From: Streptomyces sp. NBC_01231
GTDB taxonomy: Bacteria > Actinomycetota > Actinomycetes > Streptomycetales > Streptomycetaceae
Reading direction: 5' to 3'
Length of the DNA stretch: 64,000 nucleotides
Assembly: GCA_035999765.1 (NCBI GenBank)
Contig: CP108521.1
Coordinates: 9,982,001 to 10,046,000 of the forward strand
The position numbers and the translations under genes were made by a program. The notes under the pieces were generated by a model. The model saw only the letters and a list, made by a program, of their open reading frames with translations, had not been told where the DNA came from and made no database searches. Positions 8,979 to 18,397 of the stretch are shown here, piece by piece (the first letter of the stretch is position 1; each line of letters starts with the position of its first letter).

Positions 8979-10381
8979 CACCGCCCCGCACCGACCGCAA
9001 TCGGCTGCTGCTCCTGCTCGCCCTCGCCACCACCGTGACCGTGTTCACCGCGACCGTGCCGCTGCTGCGCGACTGGTTCGACCTGCGCGTCTACCACGGG
9101 GCCGTCGACCACTGGATCCACCACGGGGGCCGGATCTACGACTACCGGGTGCCGGGGACGCCGTACGGCTTCACCTACCCGCCGTTCGCCGCCGTTGCCA
9201 TGGCGCCGATGGCGCTGCTCGGCCTGCACACGGCGATCGCCGTAGCCCTGCTGCTCAACCTGGCGGCCCTGGCCGTGGTGCTGCGCATCCTCACCGGACC
9301 CGCCTGGCGGCGCTACGGCTGGTACGGCTGCGCCCTGGGCGCCTGTCTGCTCGCACTCTTCGAACCACTGCGCGACACCATCAGTTTCGGCCAGGTCAAC
9401 CTCCTGCTGCTGGCCCTCGTGCTGAGCGACGCCCGGCTACTGGCCACCGGCCGGGAACGGCGGGCCGGGGCCGGGATCGGTCTCGCCGCCGCGATCAAGC
9501 TGACGCCCGCGCTCTTCATCGTCCTGCTGCTGCTCGCCGGCCGACGGCGGGAAGCGGCCCGCGCCACAGCCGTCGCCGCCGGAGCGACCGCGTTCGCCGC
9601 CTGGGTGGCCCCGGACGCCTCCCGCCACTACTGGACCGAGGCGATGTGGGACACGACCCGGGTGGGCCGCCTGGACTACGTCTCCAACCAGTCCCTGCAA
9701 GGGATCCTGGCCCGGCTCGGCGAACCGGACCGCGCGGTGTGGGCGGCGTCGGTGCTGCTGGTCCTGTGCGTGTGGGCGATCCGGAGCCGGCAGGCGGTGG
9801 CGGCGGGGGAGTGGCCGACCGCGTTCGCGCTCACCGGCCTCACCGCGTGCCTGGTCAGCCCGATCACCTGGGTGCATCACCTGGTCTGGCTGCTGCCGTC
9901 CTTCGCGGTCCTGGTCCGCGCCGGGCACCCGCGGGTCGCGGGCGCCCTGTACGCCGTGCTGTGCACCAGCGTGGTCTGGCTGTGGGTCGACGACGCGTCC
10001 GGCGTCGACGGATTTCTCGGCGGCAACGCCTACACGTGGATCACGCTCGGACTGCTGCTGTGGCTCCCGGTAGGTCAGCTCCGCCCCGCACGGCCGGACC
10101 CGAGCCGCAGCGCCAGCGCGACCGCACCGGCGCCGAGCGCGGCGGCACCCACGATCGCGCCCGTGTCCGGCCAGCCGCGCCTGTCCTCCTCGGCCGACGG
10201 CACAGCGGTCGGCGGCGCAGCGACGGGAGGGACCGCCGTGGCCGGCGCGCCCGCTGCGGGGCGAGGCCGCGCCCGGAGCGCGTCGAGCGATCCCACCGGG
10301 TCGACCCTTCCGGCGGCGGCGAAGCCCCAGTCGAGCAGCGCCCGGGTCTCCTCGTACACGGCGAAGCGCCCGCCCGACTGA
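8975..10381 (+). CDS. GT87-type membrane glycosyltransferase (alpha-mannosyltransferase-like)
   Basis: Integral membrane protein of 468 residues of the DUF2029/GT87 group. Early DWFDLRVYHGAVDHW contains the acidic GT-C motif; GTPYGFTYPPFAAV, GQVNLLLLALVL, SNQSLQGILARL and SPITWVHHLVWLLP match the family. It is translationally coupled to the MptB-like gene and probably uses the same polyprenol-linked sugar pool. The recognisable family part ends near 10075; the last 100 residues are Ala/Pro/Ser-rich and are encoded opposite the 3' end of the carboxypeptidase gene, a convergent overlap of 307 bases. Confidence 0.75.
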   Translation: MTPPRTDRNRLLLLLALATTVTVFTATVPLLRDWFDLRVYHGAVDHWIHHGGRIYDYRVPGTPYGFTYPPFAAVAMAPMALLGLHTAIAVALLLNLAALAVVLRILTGPAWRRYGWYGCALGACLLALFEPLRDTISFGQVNLLLLALVLSDARLLATGRERRAGAGIGLAAAIKLTPALFIVLLLLAGRRREAARATAVAAGATAFAAWVAPDASRHYWTEAMWDTTRVGRLDYVSNQSLQGILARLGEPDRAVWAASVLLVLCVWAIRSRQAVAAGEWPTAFALTGLTACLVSPITWVHHLVWLLPSFAVLVRAGHPRVAGALYAVLCTSVVWLWVDDASGVDGFLGGNAYTWITLGLLLWLPVGQLRPARPDPSRSASATAPAPSAAAPTIAPVSGQPRLSSSADGTAVGGAATGGTAVAGAPAAGRGRARSASSDPTGSTLPAAAKPQSSSARVSSYTAKRPPD

Positions 10382-11277
10382 GGGTTCAGTACCGTCACGA
10401 CCAGCGTGCGTCCGTCTCGGCGGGCTGCGGCGACGAGTGTGTTTCCGGCGTGGCTGGTGTAGCCGTTCTTGACGCCGATGAGCCCTGGATACGGCCGCAC
10501 CCCGTTCGCGCCGCTCAGCAGCCGGTTGGTGTTGCGGATCGGGTACGACCATCCGCCGCCGCCCGGGAAACGGGCCGCGACCGTGCCGCAGTACCACGCG
10601 AACTCCGGATTGCGCAGCCCGGCCCGGCCGAAGACGGCGAGGTCGTACGCCGAGGACACCTGGCCCGGTGTGTCGTACCCGTCGGGCGACACCACACGCG
10701 TGTCACGGGCGCCGAGGGCGCGGGCCCTGGCCTGCATCCGAGCGGCCGTGGAACGCCAGCCGCCGCTCAGCTCGGCCAGCACGTGCACGGCGTCGTTGCC
10801 CGAGTTGAGGAAGACCCCGCGCCACAGGTCCAGGACCTGGTAGGTGCGCCCCGCGCGAAGGCCGACCAGGCTGCTGCCGGCCCCGATCCCGGCCAGCTCC
10901 CGCGCGCGGACCGTGTGCCGGAGTCCGCGCGGGAGGGACGGCAGCACGGTGAGGGCGAAGAGGGTCTTCAGGGTGCTGGCGGGCGGCAGCCCGCGGTGCG
11001 CGTTGTGCGCGGCGAGCACGTCGCCGGTCCGGGCGTCGGCCACCAGCCACGCCAGCGCGGAGACGTTCGGTACCTCCGGGGCTCCGGTGTGGGTCCGGGC
11101 GTGGGTGCCGGAGCGGTACAGCAGGGCGGGCTGGGGGGCCGCGGCGTGCGGGCCGCCCGGTGCATCGGGACCCGCCCTGCCGCGAGCCGCCACGGCAGCC
11201 GGCGCGACGGCGAGCAGGCCCGCCACGCAGATCGCGCAGGCGGACACCACCGTCCGGGAGGTAAATCCGATCGTCAT
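10075..11277 (-). CDS. D-alanyl-D-alanine carboxypeptidase (S11, DacA/DacC type)
   Basis: Trims D-alanine from peptidoglycan stem peptides outside the cell. 400 residues: an N-terminal hydrophobic signal (about residues 10-32), the SxxK motif STLK (Ser101, Lys104), SGN in FLNSGNDAVHV and KNG in GVKNGYTSHAG where KTG is usual. A Pro/Ala-rich linker leads to a C-terminal hydrophobic anchor ending in Arg-rich residues. ATG 11277 begins just before the signal peptide; the open frame continues 66 bases upstream to 11343. Its 3' end overlaps the glycosyltransferase on the other strand. Confidence 0.87.
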   Translation of the reverse strand: MTIGFTSRTVVSACAICVAGLLAVAPAAVAARGRAGPDAPGGPHAAAPQPALLYRSGTHARTHTGAPEVPNVSALAWLVADARTGDVLAAHNAHRGLPPASTLKTLFALTVLPSLPRGLRHTVRARELAGIGAGSSLVGLRAGRTYQVLDLWRGVFLNSGNDAVHVLAELSGGWRSTAARMQARARALGARDTRVVSPDGYDTPGQVSSAYDLAVFGRAGLRNPEFAWYCGTVAARFPGGGGWSYPIRNTNRLLSGANGVRPYPGLIGVKNGYTSHAGNTLVAAARRDGRTLVVTVLNPQSGGRFAVYEETRALLDWGFAAAGRVDPVGSLDALRARPRPAAGAPATAVPPVAAPPTAVPSAEEDRRGWPDTGAIVGAAALGAGAVALALRLGSGRAGRS

Positions 11278-11497
11278 ACTGCCAACGTAGGAACGGACCA
11301 GCCGAACCCGGCGCTTCCCAGGCCGAGAGGGGCCGGCGAGCACCCGGATGCCGCACGCCCGGTCGACGTCGAGTCACTGTCGAGTGGTCCACGTCGGGCC
11401 GGTGTCGGCCGGTGTCGGGTCGACCGCGAAGCGTACGGAACGGGCGCGTACGGAACGGGGCGGGACGGGAACGGGGCGCGTCGGAAACGGGAAGCGG

Positions 11498-12646
11498 TCA
11501 GCCGGTCGGCAGGGTCGGCAGGGTCGGCTGAATCCTGCGCAGGAACGTCGCGTTGTCCGGGGTCTCGCGCATCCGTTCCAGCAGCGTCTCCAGGTTGGTC
11601 TGGCCGTCCCGGGTCTGCAGGGCGCGGCGCAGGCCGTGCACGGTCGCCAACTCGGCCGGGGACAGGAGGAGTTCCTCGCGGCGGGTGCCGGACGGGTTGA
11701 TGTCGAGGGCCGGGAAGACACGGCGGGAGGCGAGCTCACGGCTGAGGCGCAGCTCCATGTTGCCGGTGCTCTTGAGCTCCTCGAAGTAGAAGTCGTCGGC
11801 GCGGGAGCCGGTCTCCACCAGGGCGGTGGCGAGGATGGTGAGGGAGCCGCCCTCCTCGGCCAGCCGGGCGGCGCCGAAGAACCGCTTGGGACCGATCAGC
11901 GCGGTCGCGTCGACGCCGCCGCTGAGGGTGCGGCCACCGGCGGCGGCCGCGTTGTTGTGGGCCCGGCACAGCCGGGTGAGGGAGTCGAGGAGGATGACGA
12001 CGTCCTCGCCCGCCTCGACGAGCCGCTTGGCCCGCTCGATCACGAGCTCGGCGAGGGCGATGTGCTGCTTGGGTGCCTTGTCGAAGGTCGAGGCGTACAC
12101 CTCGCCGCGCACGGAGCGCCGCATGTCGGTGACTTCCTCGGGACGTTCGTCGAGCAGCACCACCATCAGCCGGGCCTCGGGGTGGTTGCCGGCGACGGCG
12201 GCCGCGATCTGCTGGAGCAGGACCGTCTTGCCGGTCTTGGGCGGGGCCACGATGAGCCCGCGCTGGCCCTTGCCGACGGGGGCGAGCAGGTCGGCGACGC
12301 GGCCGGTCAGGCCGGCTGCCGGGTGTTCGAGGCGAAGCCGCTCGCGGGGGTGCAGGGGAGTCAGGTCACGGAAGTGGCGGCGGCCCCGCTGCTCGTCGGG
12401 CACTCGCCCGTTGACCCGGGCGACCTCGGTCAGGGTGCGCTGGGCGCCGCGTACGCCGTCGACGAGGTCGCCCTTGCGCAGGCCGTACCGGCGGATCAGC
12501 TGGGGAGGGACCTGGAGGTCGGAGGGCGAGGGCAGCAGGTCCGGGGACCGCAGGTGCCCCTTCCCGTTCGCGTCGATGTCGAGGACGCCGGTGGCGACCC
12601 GGGCCGGGAGCTGTTGTACAGGAGGGTGTTCGAGTGTGGTGGTCAT
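11498..12646 (-). CDS. rho: Short paralogue of transcription termination factor Rho
   Basis: RNA-dependent ATPase/helicase of 382 residues. It keeps the RNA-binding cold-shock-like domain ([14 protein letters not shown], about residues 20-100), Walker A APPKTGKT with Lys140, Walker [11 protein letters not shown], the Q-loop region and GTGNMEL-like [10 protein letters not shown]. It lacks the N-terminal helical domain and the long Arg/Asp-rich insertion usual in the main actinobacterial Rho, so it is probably a second copy. ATG 12646 has AAAGGA 9 bases upstream. It stands alone behind a leader of roughly 240 bases rich in pyrimidines. Confidence 0.85.
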   Translation of the reverse strand: MTTTLEHPPVQQLPARVATGVLDIDANGKGHLRSPDLLPSPSDLQVPPQLIRRYGLRKGDLVDGVRGAQRTLTEVARVNGRVPDEQRGRRHFRDLTPLHPRERLRLEHPAAGLTGRVADLLAPVGKGQRGLIVAPPKTGKTVLLQQIAAAVAGNHPEARLMVVLLDERPEEVTDMRRSVRGEVYASTFDKAPKQHIALAELVIERAKRLVEAGEDVVILLDSLTRLCRAHNNAAAAGGRTLSGGVDATALIGPKRFFGAARLAEEGGSLTILATALVETGSRADDFYFEELKSTGNMELRLSRELASRRVFPALDINPSGTRREELLLSPAELATVHGLRRALQTRDGQTNLETLLERMRETPDNATFLRRIQPTLPTLPTG

Positions 12647-13057
12647 GAGGGGTGGTCCTTTCACGGACGGAAGTGCATGAGACATGCGAAGGAAGGAAGG
12701 GGCGAAACCGCGAGGGAGGCGGAGAGAGCACGCCTCGGCGGCGGGAACAACACCTCGGGTACGGCAGTGGAGCCCTCGAAGAGGTGATGTGAGGAAGTCG
12801 ATGTGCCGGCCGGTGAATCGGCGGGCCGCTCGACTGTCTGAAGAGAACTGGCACCGGCGCCCGGGCAACGGGCGTACACAAGTGCTAGCCACAATGTAGC
12901 ACGCGGTTCGCGGTCACGTCTGTGAGTTGGCGCTCAGTGGGCGCCGACAGGCCACTCGACGAGGTACAACTAGCCGCCAGAACACAGAAGTTGGGTGATC
13001 GCCCGCACCGGGGCGATCACCCTGACTCTGGTATGGCCGCGGCGACGGCGCGGACGC
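12647..13057. other. Gene-free stretch upstream of the Rho paralogue
   Basis: No convincing gene. On the minus strand, roughly 12666-12760 is C/T-rich and G-poor just before the rho-like start, as expected of a rho-utilisation region. An inverted repeat GTGCTA-N9-TAGCAC lies at 12882-12902 and may mark the promoter or an operator. The far end holds the terminator hairpin at 12993-13022. Confidence 0.5.
12993..13022 (-). terminator. Strong hairpin, terminator of the SnoaL-like gene
   Basis: Perfect 12-base arms GGGTGATCGCCC and GGGCGATCACCC separated by 6 bases, located 36 bases after the stop of the SnoaL-like gene. There is no T tract, as is common for GC-rich actinomycete terminators. It may also insulate the rho-like promoter. 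Confidence 0.7.
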
Positions 13058-13468
13058 TCAGCCGAGCCGCGCCTGCGCCTCCTTGGCGATCTGCTCGAAC
13101 TGGGCGCCCATGGCCGCGGACAGGGCCTGGGCGCCCGACAGCGGTCGGACCATGACCGTGAACTCGTCGATCAGCCCGTCCTCGTCGAGGTGGATGAAGT
13201 CGCAGCCGTCGATCTCGCGCTCGTCCACCTTCGCCGTGAAGACCAACGCGTGGTCACGGCCGTCCGCGCCGCTCAGCTCCCGCACATAGCGGAAGTCCTC
13301 GAAGACCCGGACGACGCCGCGCAGGATCGCCGCGGTGATGGCCTTGCCGGCGTACGGCTTGAACACCACCGGACTGGTGAAGACCACGTTCTCGGCCAAC
13401 AGCGCCTCGGCGGCAGCGAAATCGCCTGCCTCGATCGCCTTGCGGAATGCGTGCACCGGCGTCTCCAT
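13058..13468 (-). CDS. SnoaL-like / NTF2-fold protein
   Basis: Small cytoplasmic protein of 136 residues with the NTF2-like cone fold pattern: helix AFRKAIEAGDFAAAEALLAE, NVVFTSPVVFKPYAGKAI, VRELSGADGRDHALVFTAKVD and CDFIHLDEDGLIDEFTVMVRPL. Members of this superfamily are cyclases, isomerases or ligand-binding proteins; no specific function can be assigned. ATG 13468 is used; a TTG two codons earlier is possible. It is divergent from a PadR regulator over a 57-base spacer containing a dyad, so it is the likely target of that regulator. Confidence 0.8.
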   Translation of the reverse strand: METPVHAFRKAIEAGDFAAAEALLAENVVFTSPVVFKPYAGKAITAAILRGVVRVFEDFRYVRELSGADGRDHALVFTAKVDEREIDGCDFIHLDEDGLIDEFTVMVRPLSGAQALSAAMGAQFEQIAKEAQARLG

Positions 13469-13485
13469 AGTCAATTAGTTGAGTA
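13468..13485. promoter_or_regulatory. Candidate PadR operator between SnoaL-like and padR genes
   Basis: Near-palindrome TAGTCAATTAGTTGAGTA abutting the SnoaL-like start. On the minus strand its core reads CAACTAATTG, one base different from the CAACTAGTTG core of the dyad in front of the fadH-padR operon at 25967-25986. Confidence 0.5.
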
Positions 13486-13525
13486 GGTGCGGAGTAGATT
13501 AGTCACCTCCTGCTAGCGTGTCCAT

Positions 13526-14089
13526 ATGTCTTTGAAGTACGCCGTCCTCGCCGCCCTGCTGGAGGGGGAGGCCTCGGGCTACGAGCTGTCCAAGGTGTTC
13601 GACGTGTCGCTCGCGAACTTCTGGCCGGCCACGCCTCAGCAGCTCTACCGGGAACTGGAGCGCCTCACGCGGGACGGTCTGGTCGAGGCCCGGGTGGTGC
13701 AGCAGGAACGTCGGCCCAACAAGCGGATGTTCACGCTCACCGCGGCCGGCCGGCGGGAGCTGGCCGACTTCGCCGTGGAGCCGGTCCGGCGGCCCACGGC
13801 TCTCCGCGACGAACTGATGATCAAGATCCAGGCCCTGGACGGTACCGACCCGCGGGCGAGCCACGCCCTGGTCGAGGAGCGCATGGCATGGGCCCGCGGA
13901 AAACTCGACCGCTACGAGCGTGTGCGCGAACGGCTTCTCGCCGGGCGTACGGAAGAGGAACACCTGCGGGACGCCGAGCATGTCGGTCCCTATCTCACTC
14001 TCACGGCGGGCATCGCCCTCGAGACGGAGAACGTGCGCTGGTGCGAGCGCGTTCTCACGATCCTCGGGCAGCGCGCTCCCCTAAGCTGA
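13526..14089 (+). CDS. PadR family transcriptional regulator
   Basis: 187 residues. The N-terminal winged helix (SLKYAVLAALLEGEASGYEL, FWPATPQQLYRELERL, GLVEARVV) is classical PadR, followed by a helical C-terminal dimerisation domain as in the larger subfamily with Vir-C-like tail. No ribosome site is visible; TAGCGT at 13514-13519 lies 6 bases before the ATG, so the mRNA may be leaderless. It is divergent from the SnoaL-like gene and 5 bases upstream of a methyltransferase gene. Confidence 0.88.
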   Translation: MSLKYAVLAALLEGEASGYELSKVFDVSLANFWPATPQQLYRELERLTRDGLVEARVVQQERRPNKRMFTLTAAGRRELADFAVEPVRRPTALRDELMIKIQALDGTDPRASHALVEERMAWARGKLDRYERVRERLLAGRTEEEHLRDAEHVGPYLTLTAGIALETENVRWCERVLTILGQRAPLS

Positions 14090-14094
14090 CGCGG

Positions 14095-14820
14095 ATGTTC
14101 AGCCCCGAAGGCCCCCGACTCCGCGAACTCGCCGTGCAGGCCCTGTCGTCCGTCGAGCGCGGCTACGACCTGCTCGCCCCCAAGTTCGACCACACCCCGT
14201 TCCGCACCCCCGACTCGGTGCTCGATGCCGTCGCGTCGGCGCTGCGCCGCACCGGCCCCTTCGACACCGGGCTCGACCTGTGCTGCGGGACCGGCGCCGG
14301 GGTCGACGTGCTGGCACGGGTGTGCCGACGCGGGGTGACCGGTGTCGACTTCAGCGCCGGCATGCTCGCGGTGGCCCGGGCGCGGGTACGGCCCGCCGGT
14401 CCCCGAGTCTCCTGGGTGCGCGCGGACGCCCGCGCGCTGCCCTTCGGGCCCGCCTTCGATCTCGTCGTGAGCTTCGGGGCGTTCGGGCACTTCCTGCCAC
14501 GCGAACTGCCGGGCCTGTTCGCGCAGGTCCACTCGGTGCTCCGGCAGGGTGGGGCCTTCGCCTTCCCCGTCGTCGCCCCACCGCGCCCCGCCTCCCGCGC
14601 CTACTGGATGCTGCTGGCCTTCGACACGGTGATGCGGGTGCGCAACACGGTGTGGCGGCCGCCGTTCGTCATGTACTACCGGGCCTTCCGGATGGGCGAC
14701 GTGCGACGGGAGTTGGAGCGTGCGGGCTTCAGGGTCGAGCTCCAGCCCTTGCCCGAGTTCGGGCAGCGACGGGACGGCAGCCCACGGGTCCGGATGGTCG
14801 TGGCCCGTAGGCTGCCCTGA
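14095..14820 (+). CDS. Class I SAM-dependent methyltransferase
   Basis: 241 residues with the Rossmann methyltransferase core: motif I LDLCCGTGAGVD, GVDFSAGMLAVARAR, VRADARALPF and DLVVSFGAFGHF. The C-terminal part (YWMLLAFDTVMRVRNTVWRPPFVMYYRAFRMGD) carries aromatic residues likely lining a substrate pocket. The substrate is unknown. It begins 5 bases after the PadR stop without a clear ribosome site and is probably translated by coupling. Confidence 0.85.
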   Translation: MFSPEGPRLRELAVQALSSVERGYDLLAPKFDHTPFRTPDSVLDAVASALRRTGPFDTGLDLCCGTGAGVDVLARVCRRGVTGVDFSAGMLAVARARVRPAGPRVSWVRADARALPFGPAFDLVVSFGAFGHFLPRELPGLFAQVHSVLRQGGAFAFPVVAPPRPASRAYWMLLAFDTVMRVRNTVWRPPFVMYYRAFRMGDVRRELERAGFRVELQPLPEFGQRRDGSPRVRMVVARRLP

Positions 14821-14856
14821 CCCTCGCGCACCCGTGGCCGGACTGGAGGGAAGGTC

Positions 14857-15825
14857 TCAGACGAACGACCGCAGCCAGCGCACCTTGGCCGCCTCCTGGT
14901 AAGGGCCGCCGCCCTCGTGGTCGTTGAAGTCGTACACCTCGATCTCCTTCTCGTCGTGCGCCCAGGCGTTGAAGGCCGCGAAGACGGTGGAGGGCGGGCA
15001 GGTCTGGTCCTCCAGGGCCGCCGAGAACAGCGCCGGGGCGGTGGCCCGCTCCGCGAAGTGCACGGCGTCGAAGTAGGAGAGGGTGCGCAGGGCCTCCTCG
15101 GTGTGGCCGCGGTGCGTCTTGAGGTACAGGCCGATCTCACGGTAGGGGTGACGGTCCGTCAGCGTCGCCGCGCGCGGGTAGTCGCAGAGGAACGGCACGT
15201 CCGGCGCGACCGCCGCCAGACCAGGAACCAGGCCGCCCACCGCGATCGAGATGCCGCCGCCCTGGCTGCCGCCGAGGACGACCGTGCGCGCGGGGTCCGC
15301 CAGCGGATGCGAACGAGCCGCCTCCACCGCCCGCACCCCGTCCGTGAACACCCGGCGGTAGTAGTAGTTCTCGGGGGCGTCGATGCCCCGGGTCATGAAA
15401 CCGGGGTAGGCGGGCGCCCCGCCCACCGGGTCCGGGGTGCCGCCACCGCCGCCCCAGGCGCTGCCCTGGCCGCGGGTGTCCATCACGAAGTGCGCCCGGC
15501 CCGTCGACGCCCACAACAGGTGCTCGTGCGGCAGCCCCCGCCCGCCGCCGTACCCGACGAACTCCACGACCAACGGAACCGGCGCGGAGACCTCGGCGGG
15601 GATCGTGAACCAGCCCTTCACCGGGTGGCCGCCGAACCCGGCGAACGTCACGTCGTACACCTTCACCGTGGACAGCCCCGTGTCGACGAACTCGAAGCGG
15701 GCGTCCAGATCGTGCGAACGGGCCTCGTCGAGCGTCTTGGACCAGAACGTGTCGAAGTCCGAGGGCGCGGTCGACGCGCTGCGGTACTCCCGGAGTTCGT
15801 CGAGGGGAAGGTCGAACAGGGCCAT
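14857..15825 (-). CDS. Acetylxylan esterase / cephalosporin-C deacetylase (CE7 family)
   Basis: 322-residue alpha/beta hydrolase. CE7 marks are the opening LFDLPLDELREY, RGQGSAWG (RGQ motif), the nucleophile GGSQGG and the terminal catalytic EGGG/H region in FNDHEGGGPYQ, plus LEDQTCPPSTVFAA supplying the acid. Members deacetylate short xylo-oligosaccharides and cephalosporin C in the cytoplasm; there is no signal peptide. ATG 15825 is the only good start; GGCGGTTCC upstream is a weak ribosome site. Confidence 0.9.
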   Translation of the reverse strand: MALFDLPLDELREYRSASTAPSDFDTFWSKTLDEARSHDLDARFEFVDTGLSTVKVYDVTFAGFGGHPVKGWFTIPAEVSAPVPLVVEFVGYGGGRGLPHEHLLWASTGRAHFVMDTRGQGSAWGGGGGTPDPVGGAPAYPGFMTRGIDAPENYYYRRVFTDGVRAVEAARSHPLADPARTVVLGGSQGGGISIAVGGLVPGLAAVAPDVPFLCDYPRAATLTDRHPYREIGLYLKTHRGHTEEALRTLSYFDAVHFAERATAPALFSAALEDQTCPPSTVFAAFNAWAHDEKEIEVYDFNDHEGGGPYQEAAKVRWLRSFV

Positions 15826-15929
15826 GGAACCGCCTTGGGTGAAGAGTGAGTGCGGATGATCACACCGTACGTGCGTGGCAGGACGTATCGCCAGATCTTT
15901 ACCCCTGAGAGAGCGAGGGTTCCTGGCAC

Positions 15930-15956
15930 AGGCCTGGTCGATCGGGGGTCAGGCCT
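15930..15956 (-). terminator. Hairpin at the 3' end of the membrane protein gene
   Basis: Inverted repeat AGGCCTG (15930-15936) and CAGGCCT (15950-15956) with a 13-base loop, overlapping the stop codon of the Rv1733c-like gene. It could end transcription before the esterase gene. Only 7-base arms, so moderate support. Confidence 0.35.
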
Positions 15957-16530
15957 TGCGGTGTGTCCACTGCGGCTCGGTCAGGGCCCAGTCCCGTTCC
16001 CACTCGGCCAGCCTGCGCCGGGCGGCCGCGCCGCGGACCACGGAGTGGCCGAAGAGCACGAGGGCGATCGCGCCACCCGCGGCGCACCCGCCGATGGCCA
16101 GGGTGTGCTGCCAGACCGCGGTCTCATTCGGCGGCGGGGAGACGCTCCGGCCGCGGGAGTCGAACCACACACTGACGGTCTCCCCGCGGTGCGTGCCCGC
16201 CGGGACCCGCGCCGTCGCCGTCCGGGTCCCGCTCCCGGGCTCGGTCCAGCGCACGGTCACCCGGTAGGTGTGTTCCCGGGCACTCACCGAGGGAAGCGAG
16301 TCGGGTGTCTTGCCGATGACCTCCGCGCGTACCTGATGACGTTCGGCACGCTGTGCCACGGCCACCGCGCGCGCCTCGTCATGGGCCCACCAGCCCGCGA
16401 CCGCTCCGACCAGCGGCGCGCCCACGAGGAGCAGGACCGCGACGGCCAGTACCGTCCAGGCCTCCACCATGTCCGACCGGCGCCGCAACGGATTGCGCCG
16501 CCAGCGCCAGCCGCGCGCCCGGGTTCGCAT
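15949..16530 (-). CDS. Rv1733c-like membrane protein
   Basis: 193 residues with two membrane helices: one near residues 22-48 (EAWTVLAVAVLLLVGAPLVG) and one near 145-165 (HTLAIGGCAAGGAIALVLFG). Between them lies an extracytoplasmic part of about 95 residues with a YRVTVRWTEPGSGTRTATARV strand pattern and a WFDSRGR segment, as in the Rv1733c family of actinomycetes. Function unknown. ATG 16530 has GGAGGT a few bases upstream. The tail WERDWALTEPQWTHR is typical of the Streptomyces members. Confidence 0.75.
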   Translation of the reverse strand: MRTRARGWRWRRNPLRRRSDMVEAWTVLAVAVLLLVGAPLVGAVAGWWAHDEARAVAVAQRAERHQVRAEVIGKTPDSLPSVSAREHTYRVTVRWTEPGSGTRTATARVPAGTHRGETVSVWFDSRGRSVSPPPNETAVWQHTLAIGGCAAGGAIALVLFGHSVVRGAAARRRLAEWERDWALTEPQWTHRKA

Positions 16531-16747
16531 ATCGACCTCCGCACCGCGCACACCCGCGAGTGCCCACACGGATCCAGTATCCCTCCGTCGGCAAGGTTCA
16601 GCAGCGGCCCGCCCGTACACCGCCGGTCCGGAGTGCCCAGCGGGGACACGGCGAAACGCCGGGCGGGGCGGAGAGCGGGGAAACCGGCCACGAGGCCATG
16701 GGGCCCACACTCGCGTCCGTCACCTGGGACGCCGACACCCGCGCCCG

Positions 16748-17555
16748 TCAGCCGAAGCGTTCGATCCGGATGTGGTCCACGGGCTGACCGGCCGCGACAA
16801 GGAGCCGTGAGGCGTGCTCGGCGAAGGCGTTGGACCCGCACACATAGGCCTCCCACCCGCCAGGAGGCTGCTCGGCCAGGAGAGGCGCCACATGTGCGGC
16901 CGACATACGTCCGGCCGGCACCCCCGGCGGCGCGCTCCGCGTGAACACCGGCGTCGTCTCCGCACCCAGCTCCCGCGCGTAGATGAGGTCCTCGGGGCTG
17001 CGGGCCGACACCAGCATCCGCAACGGCACGGACAGACCGCGCGAGCGGTGATGCCGCACCATCGACATCAGCGGTACGACTCCGGAGCCGGCGCCGATCA
17101 GCAGCGCGGGCCGGTCTCCGGGCCAGGCGAAGAAGCCGCTCAGCGGGCCGCGCAGCTCGACCTCGTCCCCGGGCTCGGCCACCGAGTGGAACCAGCCGGA
17201 GACCTCGCCGTCCTCGACATGGTCGAGGGTCAGCTCGATGTGGCCCGAGTCATCGGGTGCGGACGCGATCGAGTAGTGGCGCTGGGCCGCATAGCCGTCC
17301 GCGGCGGTCAGCCTCAGCAGCAGGTGCTGGCCGGGCAGATGCCCCGCCCAGGCGGGCACGGCGAAGCGGAACGTGGAGGCGTGCGGGGTCTCGCGGCGGA
17401 TCTCGGCGAGCGTGGCGGTCTGCCACACCGCGGCGGCCTGGTCGCTCACGGCGATCCGTCCGGGCACGGCGAAACGGCTCGGCGGCACGAAGGCGGGGGA
17501 AGCGGGCGACACGGGGGACGGGCGGGACGGGCAGGACGGGTGGGAAGTGGTCGTC

Positions 17556-17563
<8 letters not shown>
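16748..17563 (-). CDS. FNR-type FAD-binding oxidoreductase
   Basis: 271 residues. FAD-binding motif RHYSIAS, then PLSGFFAW, GAGSGVVPLMSM for NAD(P) binding, and a C-terminal YVCGSNAFAEHASRLL as in ferredoxin-NADP reductase-like flavoproteins. There is no 2Fe-2S domain. GTG 17563 overlaps the stop of the upstream molybdopterin oxidoreductase gene by 8 bases, so the two are made together, and this protein probably passes electrons to it. Confidence 0.85.
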
Positions 17564-18161
<598 letters not shown>

Positions 18162-18397
18162 ACGGTTCCAGCGTGCCGGGGGTGATGGCTGACGCGTTCA
18201 ACCGTACGTGCCCGTCGGACCTTCCCCGGCCACGGCCCGCTCCGGGATCGTGACGGCCGTATGAACTGTTCGGTGCGCCGGGAATAGCGGGGCGCCGGTC
18301 TTCCTTGCCGCCTGTGGCAGTGACCGGTGGTCCGTACAAGCGTCCGGTGGCTGGTACGACCCGATGGTCCCGAGGACAGCGAAGGAGAGTGGGAGCA

